Below are positions 11,607-23,900 of a stretch of DNA of 64,000 nucleotides, piece by piece. The notes under the pieces were generated by a model that saw only the letters and a program-made list of their open reading frames with translations, was not told where the DNA came from and ran no database searches. Source of the DNA: Istiophorus platypterus (lineage: Eukaryota > Chordata > Actinopteri > Istiophoriformes > Istiophoridae); NCBI GenBank assembly GCA_016859345.1, contig CM029120.1, positions 22,081,001 to 22,145,000 of the forward strand, written 5' to 3'. Positions within the stretch are counted from its first letter, which is position 1. The number at the start of each line of letters is the position of its first letter. The position numbers and the translations under genes were made by a program.

Positions 11607-12589
11607 CTACTTTGAAGATGGTGCATAATCTTTTGATTTACAAAATTTTTTTTGCTTTGTGTTGGACAGGTAAATAATTTTCTAAAAAGGATATTGACTA
11701 AATAAATTTTAAAATTAAGTTTTTATTACAGTCCAAAAGCAGTGATATATATATTTATTTATTTTTTGAGGCAAAAAAAGATCCATAGTGCAAAAATCAT
11801 AGTAAAATCTTTCCTTGCCACTAAAACAGGATAATTTTGTAAGAACTAAGAAAACAGTTGTTTTGAGGTTTTTAACATCAGGTCAGGCTGGAAAAAAACC
11901 TACACTGTATGGTCCCTCACTGAAAGCCCTTTTAATGGTATAATAATGAATAGCACACCACATCCTAGAAATAATACTGGGCAATCAACTCACACCACCA
12001 AAGTTTTGAGAATCCATCATTAATTCACCATGGGCTGCACGTTCATGGAGCTCTGAGCTGTATGGCTATGGCTAAATTGGGTTTAATGGATTTCACGGGG
12101 TGCTGTTTGTGGGCTGTTTGATTGACAGAGAGGTTAGCAAGTTGCCACAGCCCCCTGCTCTTGCTCTGTCCCAAAGCTATGCACCATTGATCAAACACAT
12201 ACAAAATGTCATGCTGTATTGCCAGGAAGCTTGTGACTGACTTACCAGTCACTTCAATCATTAGTCAATCAGCCTAACATTCAAAAGCTGGAGTCACAAA
12301 CTGAAGCAATAGGACAATATTATATGCATTTTCATTTGGTTGAAGGTAAAAAAGCACAAGTTCTTCCATGGCATGATTTCACATTAAAAAAATTGGATTT
12401 TTTTTTTGTAGTAATGAATTACTGACTAAGTGACACAAAATACAGTACATAAATTACATTTGCATAGCAACAAAAATATAGATGACATTGGTCTTTCATT
12501 ACCTTTTAAACCTTGTACAATATCTGTTAAATACAAAGTTCAGATTTTTAAAGAGAACATATAGTAGTATTATTGACAGACATGTACAA

Positions 12590-12990
12590 TCGGCTCCATC
12601 CAAATTCCACTGTTCAATGCACATTCACAAACACCTATTGCAATCCAATGTGTGACCTATGACCTGTGATGTCCTTCAAAGGCAATTGGCTCTCAATCTC
12701 CATGGAGACGCCACAAGGGCATGGGAGTGGATGTCCATACCGGACATGAGAAATGAGTGCAATTACAGTTTTTGAGAGGTAATTATATGTGCGTTATGGT
12801 GGCAAGGGCCCCTAAATAATGTGGGATCCACCCCATGTGCTTGTTCAGTAATTGAAGAACAATGAGCCGGGAGAAAGGAGAAGGAAGCTGGGTGCATGCC
12901 GCATTGCGATAGTGCCTCGTCTATTGTGGTCCCTATCACCCTGGAAGAAAGGAAGGTCGGTCAGCCAGACAAAGCTGAATGATATCAAGC
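12590..12990. promoter_or_regulatory. Candidate conserved non-coding element
   Basis: This block is GC-richer than its surroundings and free of simple repeats. It contains the words tgacctatgacctgtgatg (nuclear-receptor half-site-like), ctccatggagacgcc (RFX-like), aggtaattatatg (homeodomain-like) and aacaatgagccggg (SOX-like). I flag it from composition and motif density only. Confidence 0.3.
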
Positions 12991-15900
12991 ACCAATGCAA
13001 CAACTCTGCCAATGAGTGTCTCTAATACAATAGTGGAGAGTAAAAAAAAGGGGGGGGTGTGGGGGTGATGGGCAAGAAGAGCTTGTCAACCTTTGAGGTG
13101 CCTTTTGTAAAGACATTTGATAGGGTTTAGAAATCTGTTAATACATGTACTACTCAGGCCCTGGAAGATTTAAAGCATTGTGATACCCATAGCATGGAAA
13201 GACCATATGCAAATGAATCAGTCATTCGAAAAAAGCCATCATCAGAAAGATTTATTTAAAAACATGCTCTAAAGACAGACCTCTCCTGTAATTTCAGCGA
13301 TGGCTTAATAGTCTCTGTTTGCCCCTTCCCAAAGCACTTTATCTTCTCCAGAAGTGATAGGACGCTAAATAAGTAGCTTACGGCACGCAGGCGCTTCTCC
13401 CCGACTACAGGGTTGGTGTCAGTGTTAAGTAGCTATACTTGCACGCTCGGAGCTAACATCAAAAGTGATGGGACTATGTTTCATCAGGGCTTCCACTACT
13501 ACTGAGCTAAGAGTTGAGATATCCACTAACAAAGAACACACTCTAGCTTGGGTGCAAGTAGGTTAACGTTTAACAGATTTTTTTTTGCCAGGCATATTCC
13601 CTTGTACAGTAAATCCTTGCCTATTTCAAATGGTTTGTTTATTTTTAGTCCTCCACAGGCTTTGTGTACTGTAATTTTTGCCTCTTGATACATATTTAAA
13701 ATTCAGTGGGTGGAATACCAGTCTTCTGGCCCATGGTGGCAACTTTCTGCCTTACTGAAACGATCTTGCGCAAGTTCTGAATCCCTTCCAGCTCAGTGGT
13801 CGTAAAAAATAAATTTTGCATTTTGAAAAAATCTGCACTAAAGAAAAGAAACATAAATGGTGAATCTGCATGATTCTAGAAAATCACAAGCTCACATATT
13901 TGGCCAGGCTTCCCTCTTCCTCCACACACACACACAAATCCTCAACATATCTTTCTTGGTCATGCCGTTCCCTTCCCTCCCAATGAGTGCCTTCTACAGA
14001 TCTCTGAAGTCTCCCCTCTCTTGCTACCAGTCACTGTTTCTTTTCCTTGTCTCTCTCTCTCTTTCGCTCTCCTTTTTGTGCAGAGAGCAATGCGTTGGTG
14101 CATAATTTTTGTTTCAAGGGGTCATATAAATTCTACTACATGCAAATGAGTCAAACTCTCCGATGTAATAATCACCTGAAACCCCCTCTCACACACAAAC
14201 ACCCCAGGTGGCTTGATATTGCATTGCCGACATGAATAAATAATTAAATGAAATCTAATTTTTTTTTTTATTTCATTGCCACAGCAGCTGAATCCAATTC
14301 TGCCTCCACCCTTTGAGGATGACACCCATGTGACCCTGGGGTACAATTGCCAACACCGTGTTTTGGAGCTGTGCTCTATTATTTGTGTAAGAAATAGAGT
14401 ACGTATTTTTGATGTCTGGTGATGGAGCAAAAAAAAGTAATATACAGTATACCAACAGCTGGCAGTATAAATGTCATTTACAGAGAGACACAATGGAAAG
14501 AGTGAATAAATATAGATAGTTGTGCCAACTCATCTCCATAATTTTTCCACATAGTGTATCCATATAGTGAAAAGCATATTCCAGTAATATGTACCTCTTT
14601 TGCTTGGGAAACAATATCTTTTTTCCCAGACACATAAATATTTCAGTCATTTTCTCTCTGTTTCATGCAAGTGCCTTCCCAAGCAAGTGCACTGACTCAT
14701 GTGAGGCTGCTGGCAGCCACAACAACACTGTCATCTTTTATTCCAGGGCAAGAAGTTCATGACCTGAGGAATCGTGGCTGGCAGGCACATATAGCTCCAC
14801 AGTCACGTGAACTACAGGTGATGCGTCCCTGGATTTTTAATGATGCAGCAGCACTGAGCAGACACTCCAAGTACTTCAAGAGGCGAGAAAATAAGTAATG
14901 CTTGCAACTGCTAAGGCCTGATGACCATCACACAGATATCCTGGCTTTCCCCCAAATGCATGTCATTTTTATATGGACTATGCATGTGGGGCCTTTGAAG
15001 GTATTTAGGAGAAAACAAAGTTTTATTCTACAGACTAAATTGCATGAAACACATGTCTATTTAAGATTATGTTTTAAGATGTATTAATATTTCTATATTA
15101 ATGATGGATCAAATGGTTATAAAAATTAGAAAGGCATCACTTATAGTGATGAACCCACAGAGTTATCACCCAACTCTAATTCCTTTCAGCTCTATAGGGC
15201 CTTTTAAACTCTTTTAACTTGTTGTACCTACTCAGCACCAAATGGCAAGACAAGGCTGTCAGAGAAATAAATAGTTAAAGTGGCAGATCTAGCAGCCAAT
15301 TTCCATGGAACTGGTGGAGACAGAATAGAGCTACCTGGAGATTGAATGCTGGACTTACTGTAAATTCCTTATATGAGCACAAACACAACTCCTAAAGAAT
15401 ACTAATGATGCTCTGTGTCTGCTGGATGTGCAGTTGCAACTGTTTGCTAGCAAACTCACAATAAAAGTTTTTCTTAAACTGATAAAATGTCAGTTCAGAT
15501 GTCTCAGCTCATTCTGCTGCCCACAGGTGACCGAAAACATAATTTAATGCAGCTTTGGGCCAGGATGTCAATAAAAATCAACACTGCCATATTCTTAAGA
15601 AATTAAATATGTTGAGTTTGGATCACTAAGCTAAATTTTCTTATATTAAACTCACCCATAAGTGCCTAAATAACCCCAAGGTGCTCAGTGACCCAGTAGG
15701 CTCTCTGAGAGTCTTTGGCTCAGCAAATCAGAGTGAACCTATAAGAAATTGTCAGGTGTCTCATAACTCTTCATTTGAACAGACAGCTTTTTTAGTTCAG
15801 GTGATAAGATTTCCTTTAAGAGGGATCCATCTTGCATTCATGAATGATAAGATGGTTGTCATTGAGTTTTGTGGTGATTTTCTTGTATAATTGAGTGCTG

Positions 15901-18900
15901 CTGTATATGTATTTTATGGTTGAGTTTTGTGCATTTTAAAGGCCAACCTAGGGCCAGTCATTGATGATATGCTCAGGCTATAAAAGCAGTGGAATGTGGC
16001 TATGGTTTATGCTACGTTTTTTTTTTGTTGTAAAAAAAAGTTTTATCCAGTGAAAACCTTCTGGCAAAACGGGAATGTGAATGACATCGGCTGAAAACTA
16101 CGGTAAACATCAGCTCATAACAATATTATGCTTTATAAATTCTATTTATAATTTATAATTTATTCATACATTTAGTGTTGCACAGCCAGACCTATCTCAA
16201 AACTTAATTTTAGTACTGTGTCAGCGCTGGAAAGTCAAATATAGTCTATAGTCTAAATGGTAGTTTATATACATACTATAATAATAGTATAACTTTAGTT
16301 ACCTCGTATATCAACATGTTGCCAGTCAATCTCATTTTTTGTGACTAGCCATCAGGAGTAGCAGTAGCGGGACAAATTGGCCAGTGATGGTCAAATATCG
16401 TAAAAGTTTTACCGTCCCTCTCAGTCTCTTTAGTAGCCATCTCTGTGTGGCTGTCATTCAAGGTGGGAATGAAAGTGTGCCACGGGCATTTTCCAGCAGA
16501 AAAATGCAGGACGCCACATCGCCGCAGGTAGACATTCCTTCCATCCACTCACCATTATATCACTGCTGGTCTCGTGTCTACACTCCCAATTAATCAGTTT
16601 CAAAACTCCACACGGCCTGTTGGTGACGGAGAGGTAGACTGCTCCTTCTTCTCCAGGTGATCCTTGAAAATAGCAACATCCAAGCACCATACAGGGCTGA
16701 ATTTCTTTCCCAGTCTGACCATTATGTCACTGCTTAGGCTGATGCCAAGGATGCTCGCTCTTGCCTACCTACCGAGGGGTTTTTCTGAATTTTTAAATAT
16801 AGTACCTTTTAATGACATTTTTTTGTTTTCATCTTTCCTTCACATCATGATTTTGTCAAATATTGTTTAAATAATGTTCCAATTCCAGCTTTGATTAGGT
16901 TGTAAAATACAGCTTTAATTGAATACCTTGCATACTTTCTTTGAATACAGCCAAAATAAGTTTTGTAACGTATTTACTATAAATTGATTATTATTGATAT
17001 GAAAAAAAGCTTATTACATAATATTATTGTGTGATTAGTTGGTTTGTACTGTATGAATAGGTATTCTCTTTCTTGTGTTTATTTACATTTGTTTTAATTC
17101 GTGTGGTGCTATGTGTATGTATTGCTTAAAATCCCATTGTTGGGAGGTCTTTGTGATTTTGCGGCTGCCTGAATAGTTTAAAATCGTGTGATGGAAAAAA
17201 AAAAAATCTATGTAGTTGTGCCTCAAGATGCCGGTCAGTAATGTGAATGACATGTAAATGATACAATAATACAATTATTAATTCATTCTACATTTGTGGA
17301 TGACAGAAAGTTTTGCTTTGGTTTTCTGATTCATGCACCCATGTATTATTGTTGTCCAGAAAATTACTGTAGCCCTTAAAGCCTCAAAGAGAATGCAGCT
17401 CAGTGTGATGGGTATTTACAGTGTCAGCAATAAAATGTGTCCATATCTCTGCATTGACTATCAATGATTCACAGTTAGTGTAATTTGTCCTGGGTAAGCA
17501 TTCAGGAATACTGAAGAGGTGCCTACATCAATTCACATGCAAATTTTCAGCTGTTATTGGTATGTGGATTGTCTGATTGGTCACAGAGCTGCATTCATAT
17601 CATAATTCATGATATGGGGAAATGTCTGTTGGCTTTGTCTCATTAACCGTTTCTTTTAATACAGCATGTATAGATACATAAACTGACATAATAGACTATC
17701 ACAGCTAAGACCCTGGCAGACGATGGTAGACAATGAATGGTGCGTGTGTGTGTGTGGGTGTGTGTGTGTGACAAGCATCACAAGTTTGCAGATGGGCAAG
17801 ATTCAGTGATTACCTTTTCAGTGCTCACCATCCCTCTGTATCTCCACACTAATCCTACTTCTCAATAACTGACTGCAGGGTTAAAAGGGCCATTTGTCAG
17901 TGGCTTGTTGTGCGCATGTGTGTACTTGTACTTCTATCATTGTGGTGAAGAGTTTTAGTTATATACTTACGGAGTTATGTCCTCACTGTCTGACACACCT
18001 TCAAAGAGCTGTTTGAGGGTTAAGACTCGGTTTCAGGGTTCAGGTTAAAGTTAGAGTTCAGGCTAGGTTTAGGTTGGGGGTTTAGTTGTGATGTTGATGT
18101 TCGAGTAATTAAACTAGGGAATGCATTATGTCAGTGAGTATCATCACAAAGATAGAAGTAGAAGTTTGTGTGCTTGTGTGAGAAGCTTCTCCAATTATAT
18201 AGCCAAATAGACTCTGTATTCTGCCACAGCCCTGCCTGCCCCAACTGGCATAGCATATGAAGTGCCTGTGCCCCTCCCTTGTTACTAGTGTGTGTGTCTG
18301 TGTGTGAGAGCGTGTGAATGTGTAATCTATAGAGTCAGGCTGCAATTAATAGGCCTGTCAGTGGTGTGTGCCATAACAGAGGCTCGAACTGTCACTATCA
18401 ACCAGCCTCAACACACACTGTATGGAGCAAGAGGGGGAGGGAGTAGTGGGCATATGGACGTGAGGAGACAGAAGAGTGAAGAGAGAGGGAAGAAGAGAAG
18501 AAAACAGAAAACAATGGTGAAGGCAGACAAAATCCACAGTAAGAATTATTATAACATCTGTTAAAAATAAAGATACGTCCCAATACAGGTTAGGTTACAC
18601 ACTGAATCACTGAGGATTAAAAATAAAAATAAAAAAATGCTGCTGCTCAGGCAAGTTGTGCACCGTACACATATATTGGTATGAATTAACGATGTCTTGG
18701 TTTAACAACTGTACCTTGCTTTGGCCTTTAAGTATGTATTGGAGAGCAGCGTTTCAAACTGAATCCCTACAACGATTACTCAGTTAAGTGATTAATTGTT
18801 AAAGGTCGTTTATTGAACAAAAATACCAGAAATTCACTAGCTCTCAAATTTTAAGATTTTCTGCTTTTTTAAATGTATCTTAAATGTGTTTGAGCTGCTC

Positions 18901-19300
18901 GGCCTAAACAGGCAACTAGTAGACAACACCTTCACCTCTGGAAAATTCTTCACAATTTTATGAGATTTACACTGATAATCACTGATAATGAAAATGGTTA
19001 TTTATGAACCTAAATGCAGACATCATAAAAGCTAAATGTTACAAAATAGGGCCCAGGCTGAAAAGGATCTGAATTATCCTTGAGAACTGGGAAAAATGCA
19101 ACATCATGCCATTGGGTTTAAGGTTATGTTTATCTTTTATTTTTTATTTGTATTTACTCAAATATTGCATCTTTAGATGCCCGCATTTTATAACTTTAAA
19201 AAAGTCAGTTCTAACAGTTATAAAATTAACTGGTACAGAGAGTTGAGCACCCTGCAAAAGAAATTAGGACAGACACTGTCAATAATCAACACATTAACCA
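12991..19300. other. Intergenic, no gene seen
   Basis: Short simple repeats only (for example GT-rich DNA at 17745-17770 and 18285-18310, and a ttagggttcagg-type stretch at 18018-18085 like the microsatellite-linked repeats at 34 kb). The segment at 15131-15200 (gatgaacccacagag ... cccaactc) recurs in diverged form at 28947-29020, showing a dispersed repeat. No exon or RNA gene is recognisable. Confidence 0.55.
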
Positions 19301-19304
19301 AATT

Positions 19305-19545
19305 CAGTTAGGTACATACGTTTTTGGACAGTGACATGATTTTCATAATTCTGCATCTGTACATCACCACAAGGGATTTGAAACAAACAAATCAAGATGT
19401 GATTGAAGTGTAGACTTTCAACTTTAATTCAAGGGGTTTAAAAAAAAAAACAAAAACAAACCATGTTGCATGAAGGGTTGAGGAATTACAGATATTGTTA
19501 TACATAGTCACTAATTTTCAGAGGCTGACATAGTAGGCTTTATGG
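19305..19545 (+). repeat. Dispersed fish repeat, probably a non-autonomous DNA transposon
   Basis: The text tttttggacagtgacatg, catctgtacatcaccaca, gatgtgattgaagtgtaga and ctttcaactttaattcaagg is a pattern I know as a recurrent teleost repeat ('...tttggacagtgacatgtttttcataattctacatctgtacatcacc...'). Its class is not certain to me. It lies just beyond the EIPR1 poly(A) region. Confidence 0.45.
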
Positions 19546-19629
19546 AATAAGGCCATGATGAAGAAAGGTTTTTTTTTTTAATATTTATTTCTTATCAGGT
19601 TATATGTAAAAAGCACACCATGTCAAAAT

Positions 19630-19635
19630 TTTATT
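19630..19635 (-). promoter_or_regulatory. Candidate polyadenylation signal of EIPR1
   Basis: A canonical AATAAA on the minus strand lies about 300 nt after the EIPR1 stop codon. About 10 nt further downstream in transcript sense is the GU/U-rich stretch tggtgtgcttttt (19609-19621), as expected around a cleavage site. A second AATAAA at 19584-19589 is a possible alternative. Whether either is used cannot be read from genomic sequence alone. Confidence 0.5.
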
Positions 19636-19937
19636 GAGGAGTCTGTTTTCTTTTTTACTTTAATTGGGATATTCAGAGCAGATCTTTTTTTTTCAGTTTA
19701 ACAGTGGAACATATGTACTGCAGTATATTTACATCACACACAGTCTTTGCCATTGCTGTCTCAAGATACAGCTTCCAGAGCCTTAGACAGCACATTCTAC
19801 CAAGTTATAATGGAATGACTTAAGGGAGCTGTTTGAATTAATGGATGTGCACAGATGTGTTGTCCTGTCTTCTTTTGCACGTACTGTACAAACACACACA
19901 AACACAATCAGTTAGCCTGATTGCCCTCTCTGGCATG

Positions 19938-20112
19938 TCACAGCAGGATGCGGTATTTGAGGGCACGGGGAACCCTGTTGATGACGAGGCGTCCATCGTA
20001 GCTGAGTGAGGCAAAGAGCCAGGGGTCAGCTGATGACCACTCTGCTGCATACACACTGTCCTCATGCTCCTCAAAGGTGGACACCACACTGTCCTTTAGG
20101 GGCTCCTTACCC
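19938..20112 (-). CDS. eipr1: EIPR1 last coding exon with stop codon
   Basis: The acceptor is tgatccAG on the minus strand. The first base completes a Lys codon (AA|G), then 57 residues follow to the stop codon at 19940-19938. The encoded end starts GKEPLKDSVVSTFEEHEDS and carries the final WD40 blade SSADPWLFASLSYDGRLVIN followed by RVPRALKYRILL. Mammalian EIPR1 ends almost identically (RVPRALKYHILL), so the C-terminus is complete. The 3' UTR continues toward lower coordinates to a likely poly(A) hexamer near 19630. Confidence 0.97.
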
Positions 20113-20915
20113 CTGGATCACATGTACATACAAACATAACACAAACTGGTGAGCTGTGGGACATGGAACAGGAATACATCACATCTTGCAGACTTATTTA
20201 TAGACAACTTAACGTTTGGTGGATCATCAAATCATGCAAGTTCCTGTATGTCATGACCAACAATGTATGGAGGATCTGGAGATACTAAATTGGTTAATGC
20301 TAACTAATACTTAATACACAGTTGCCTGTCACATTGATTTCACTGCATAGCCAGTGTTAAGAGGAAAAACCAAAAAAACAAAAAAAAACAAACTGTTGTT
20401 CCCTGTCTCAAGGCTGAAGTGTTTATAGCTGAATGGTCACACTTGAAGGCAGAGTGAATAGCCTGCCGTCATATAGAGGAGGTCCAACAAACTTGCTGAA
20501 TGTGTCTCATTCCTCATAACATACAGGTATGAGAATAGGGAGAGAATAATGTGAAGCCCTCAATTTTTACATTCATGTTTACTCTCGCAGCCTTCTTCTT
20601 TACTGCCTTTGAGAATGCATTGCTGCATTTCTTTGTGTATTACCACCACCAACTGTCAATCAGTGGAATAGCGTGAACCAGCGAGGGCAATGTGTACTGC
20701 ATCACCTGCGTACCTATGGGGATGCATATAAAAATATAATAAAATTTTTAAAATTACAAACAAAACCTAAATAACTGTAAAAATGGTATTCCATAGTACT
20801 ACTTGTGGTCAAAAACCTTCACAGAGTACATTTAAGAGCTGTAGTTGTTGTTGTTTTTTTTTTAATATACAGGTATAAGTATATATTTTGGAGAGTGAGT
20901 GATCAATACTCACAG

Positions 20916-20958
<43 letters not shown>

Positions 20959-23900
20959 AAGAAGGAGCCTCTATTTATATCAGTTTGTCTCCTTTGTGTT
21001 GTGGACAGTACAAAAACATGAGCATCTGCTGAGTACTTGAGAATATTTACTTTGTTTAGTCACTGTTCCTCCTCCCTCTATTCAGAACACAAACAGTAGC
21101 ATTCCCAGTACTGAGAAGGTTCTACCACCGCTACAGCGATGAGACTATAAATTCATTTTGGAATTCTGATCAAGCATTATTAATATCCCTATTCTCTCCC
21201 AAACCCATTTTTGTAAGTAGTCATGAGGAAAAACAATGACATATATTTTGATTTATTTTACACATTAACTAGTTTAACATGGACAGTAGCTGCTCCCTCT
21301 GGGCTACACTGCTTATTCCATTGTCAGAGAAGGGAACAACTGGGTGTATGTAAAGGAAGAAAGAATCCTGAATGATTACAAGGTTTTTAGCGATAATATC
21401 ATTGTACAGTTGTACATTCTGAGATGCTTTTCCACTCAAGATAGTTCTAAGGAGTGGTTATCTGAGTTACCCTTGCTTTTATGTCAGTTTGAAACAGTCG
21501 ACCTGGAAACCAACAATCATGCCACTTTAACTGCTCCACTGACTAAGCTCCACTTCCTACTTTATGGGGGAAATATAGAACTTACAACATTATGGTTCAT
21601 TCCAAATGTTTATTGTTGTGAAGGCCCAGATATCTCTTGCCAATAGCCGCAGACCCAACATAGATATATATAGGCTTACTAAAAAAAAAGGGGGGAAATG
21701 TCCTGTATTAATGTTCTGGCAGATGTCTGGCAGCAGCCACCATGGGAAACTCCGACCTAGGGTATCTAAGTTTAGATGATGATCCCCAAATACAAGTTTT
21801 ATTGTCTTTTGAAAAATGAAAACACTGTACTGCACTGTACTGTACTGTAGTTTGTATTTTCTTATGCAAAAATTTAGAGAATTTAAATTTCAGTTTGACT
21901 TTAACAAATGCAGGTGCATACAGTGCTCACTGAATGGTTTCATGAGTGTGGAAATGATAGGAATCATTCACACAACAGATCTCAAGTTAAGCGTACACCA
22001 ATGGGAGATTTAAGAGTTATGTTAAAAGTAATGTTAATTTTTTAATAAATCATAATTGTGCAGACATACATCTATATCCAAAGACAACCTTTTCCCATGA
22101 CCACAATGAGACGTTGATGAGAAGAAACGACCAGCCTGGACCTGGTTGAAATTGAGGAAGTGTTAAGATGTTAAATAACATTATGTTACTTTGAAAGCCG
22201 TATTAAGCCAACTACTGAGGGCAATGGCGTGACATCATCAATGAGATGTACACATAAGTGCATGGCAGAAAGCCACCCAAAATGACTGAGAGCTTACAAG
22301 GTGATCAACATTTAGTTATTTTTTTACCTAACACTATACAAATCGTGAAACAAAAATGGAAAATTGGTGGAAAATGTTCATTTTCTCAAGGATGCAAACT
22401 GTCTGTTAGCTCAGAGATCAGATTTAGCTGTTACAGCAGCAATCTGGTCAGAGCTCTGAGTTTTATGAAAGCTGTGAATGGTTTTACACTGAAAGTGCAG
22501 GGATAACCTCCAGTTTTAAGGCAAGACAGCTCACAGCGTTGGTGTGTGCTTAGGGTTGTTTAATGAATGTCGCTAAGGCTCTTTGTTCAACATGGATTGG
22601 AGTTTCAGTTTGGAAACCGGTGACTGGTGGCTTTGGATGAAAAAGTGTCATCATCTTATTCTTATAATTTCCAGAAAATTGCGAGTAGGCATACAGAGTT
22701 TCTTTTCATGATCCTGTGTGGCTGATCAGAATTTCTGATTAAATCAGAATGGTTACACTGTAGTCATCTCTGATATGAATTTCTGCAATAACCTGGCATA
22801 TATTCAACATCTGTTAAATTTTGAGGAAAGAACAGGATTTTCATACATGCTAATGTTAAAAATATGATAACAAGCCCGAGTGTAAGAGTGCTCTTAACTT
22901 GTGCAGCAGGCAAAAGGCATGACAATATCAGTTTATTTATACTACCTTAAATGTGATACTTTAAATTCAACCTATGCTGTCAGTTGATGTTTTTGGACAC
23001 TCACAGGTCATATCTACCTGTGTAGTAAATTTGTGTATAGCCTCATTTAGCATTATCACTGCTACAAGCTGCTCTTTCTCACTGGAGGACAGTATGTCGA
23101 GTTACAGTTATGTAGAGTTGTTCATCAAACATAACATGTGGTTAAAAAAAGGACTCCAACGCAAGGATGTGTATCGCATACAAATTGACCTCTAAACAGT
23201 AATTTCACAGGCTTCCAGCGGGCAGCTGGATTGGTTTTGAGCTTAAGTAGAGTCTGGTGGGCTGTAGTTGGCCCTTTAGTACTTAGGTTGCATTGTGTGC
23301 AAACATGTTCCAAATATCATCTTTACAAATTCATTTAAATGGTAGTGCACAAGCTATTATAAAATCTTAATATATAAGACAGACTAGTACAAAACTACCA
23401 CTAAATCCAAAAAAAATTACAGAACAAAATCAACACCTTCCCGGCAAAGTCCCCAAACTGAAAATTATAATGGTAGGATTTCATGCAGGACTTTTGATTA
23501 TGAAGAGTTTGCTTTTCTCTGGTTACTCAGGGTTTGTGTTATCAAACAGAAAGAAATCACAGTAATGGCTGACTCATAGTTGGAATGCACTGGAATTGCA
23601 AATATTGCTGCATCTTTCCAGACTTCAGTGTTTTTTTTCAGGACATACTGCCTAAATGAATAACACCAGACCAGACACCCTATTGCAGCTTATTTTCATT
23701 CGAATTTTTAAGAAAGTAGGATCAGCTGAATGGAATCGTTTTTAAAAGCAATTCATTGAAGTTTAACTAAAACCGCTCATTCTTGGCCTTGACTAAAACT
23801 AGATGAAAATTTTAACAACATTTTTGGCAACTAACCCTCTGATGACTAAGAAAAGACAAAAATGTTGAGTGTTTTTATTGACTAAAACTAGACAAAAACT

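Larger units (their letters stand above)
6531..12580. other. Intergenic, no gene seen
   Basis: The stretch contains a (TG)n at 8095-8168, a poly-C run near 7860, short inverted repeats near 9275-9320 (ttggctggtgg / ccagccacc, a motif common in fish repeats) and the hairpin at 11550-11606. A 144-codon minus-strand frame at 7537-7971 has no recognisable domain and no coding context. Confidence 0.55.

Noticed and set aside
18018..18085. ttagggttcagg-like text resembling telomere repeats
   Set aside because: The units are irregular and match the fish microsatellite-linked repeat seen again at 34 kb, so this is not an interstitial telomere array.
21344..21646. 100-codon plus-strand open frame in the last EIPR1 intron
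   Set aside because: No family resemblance, no flanking splice or promoter evidence, and it lies on the strand opposite the gene.
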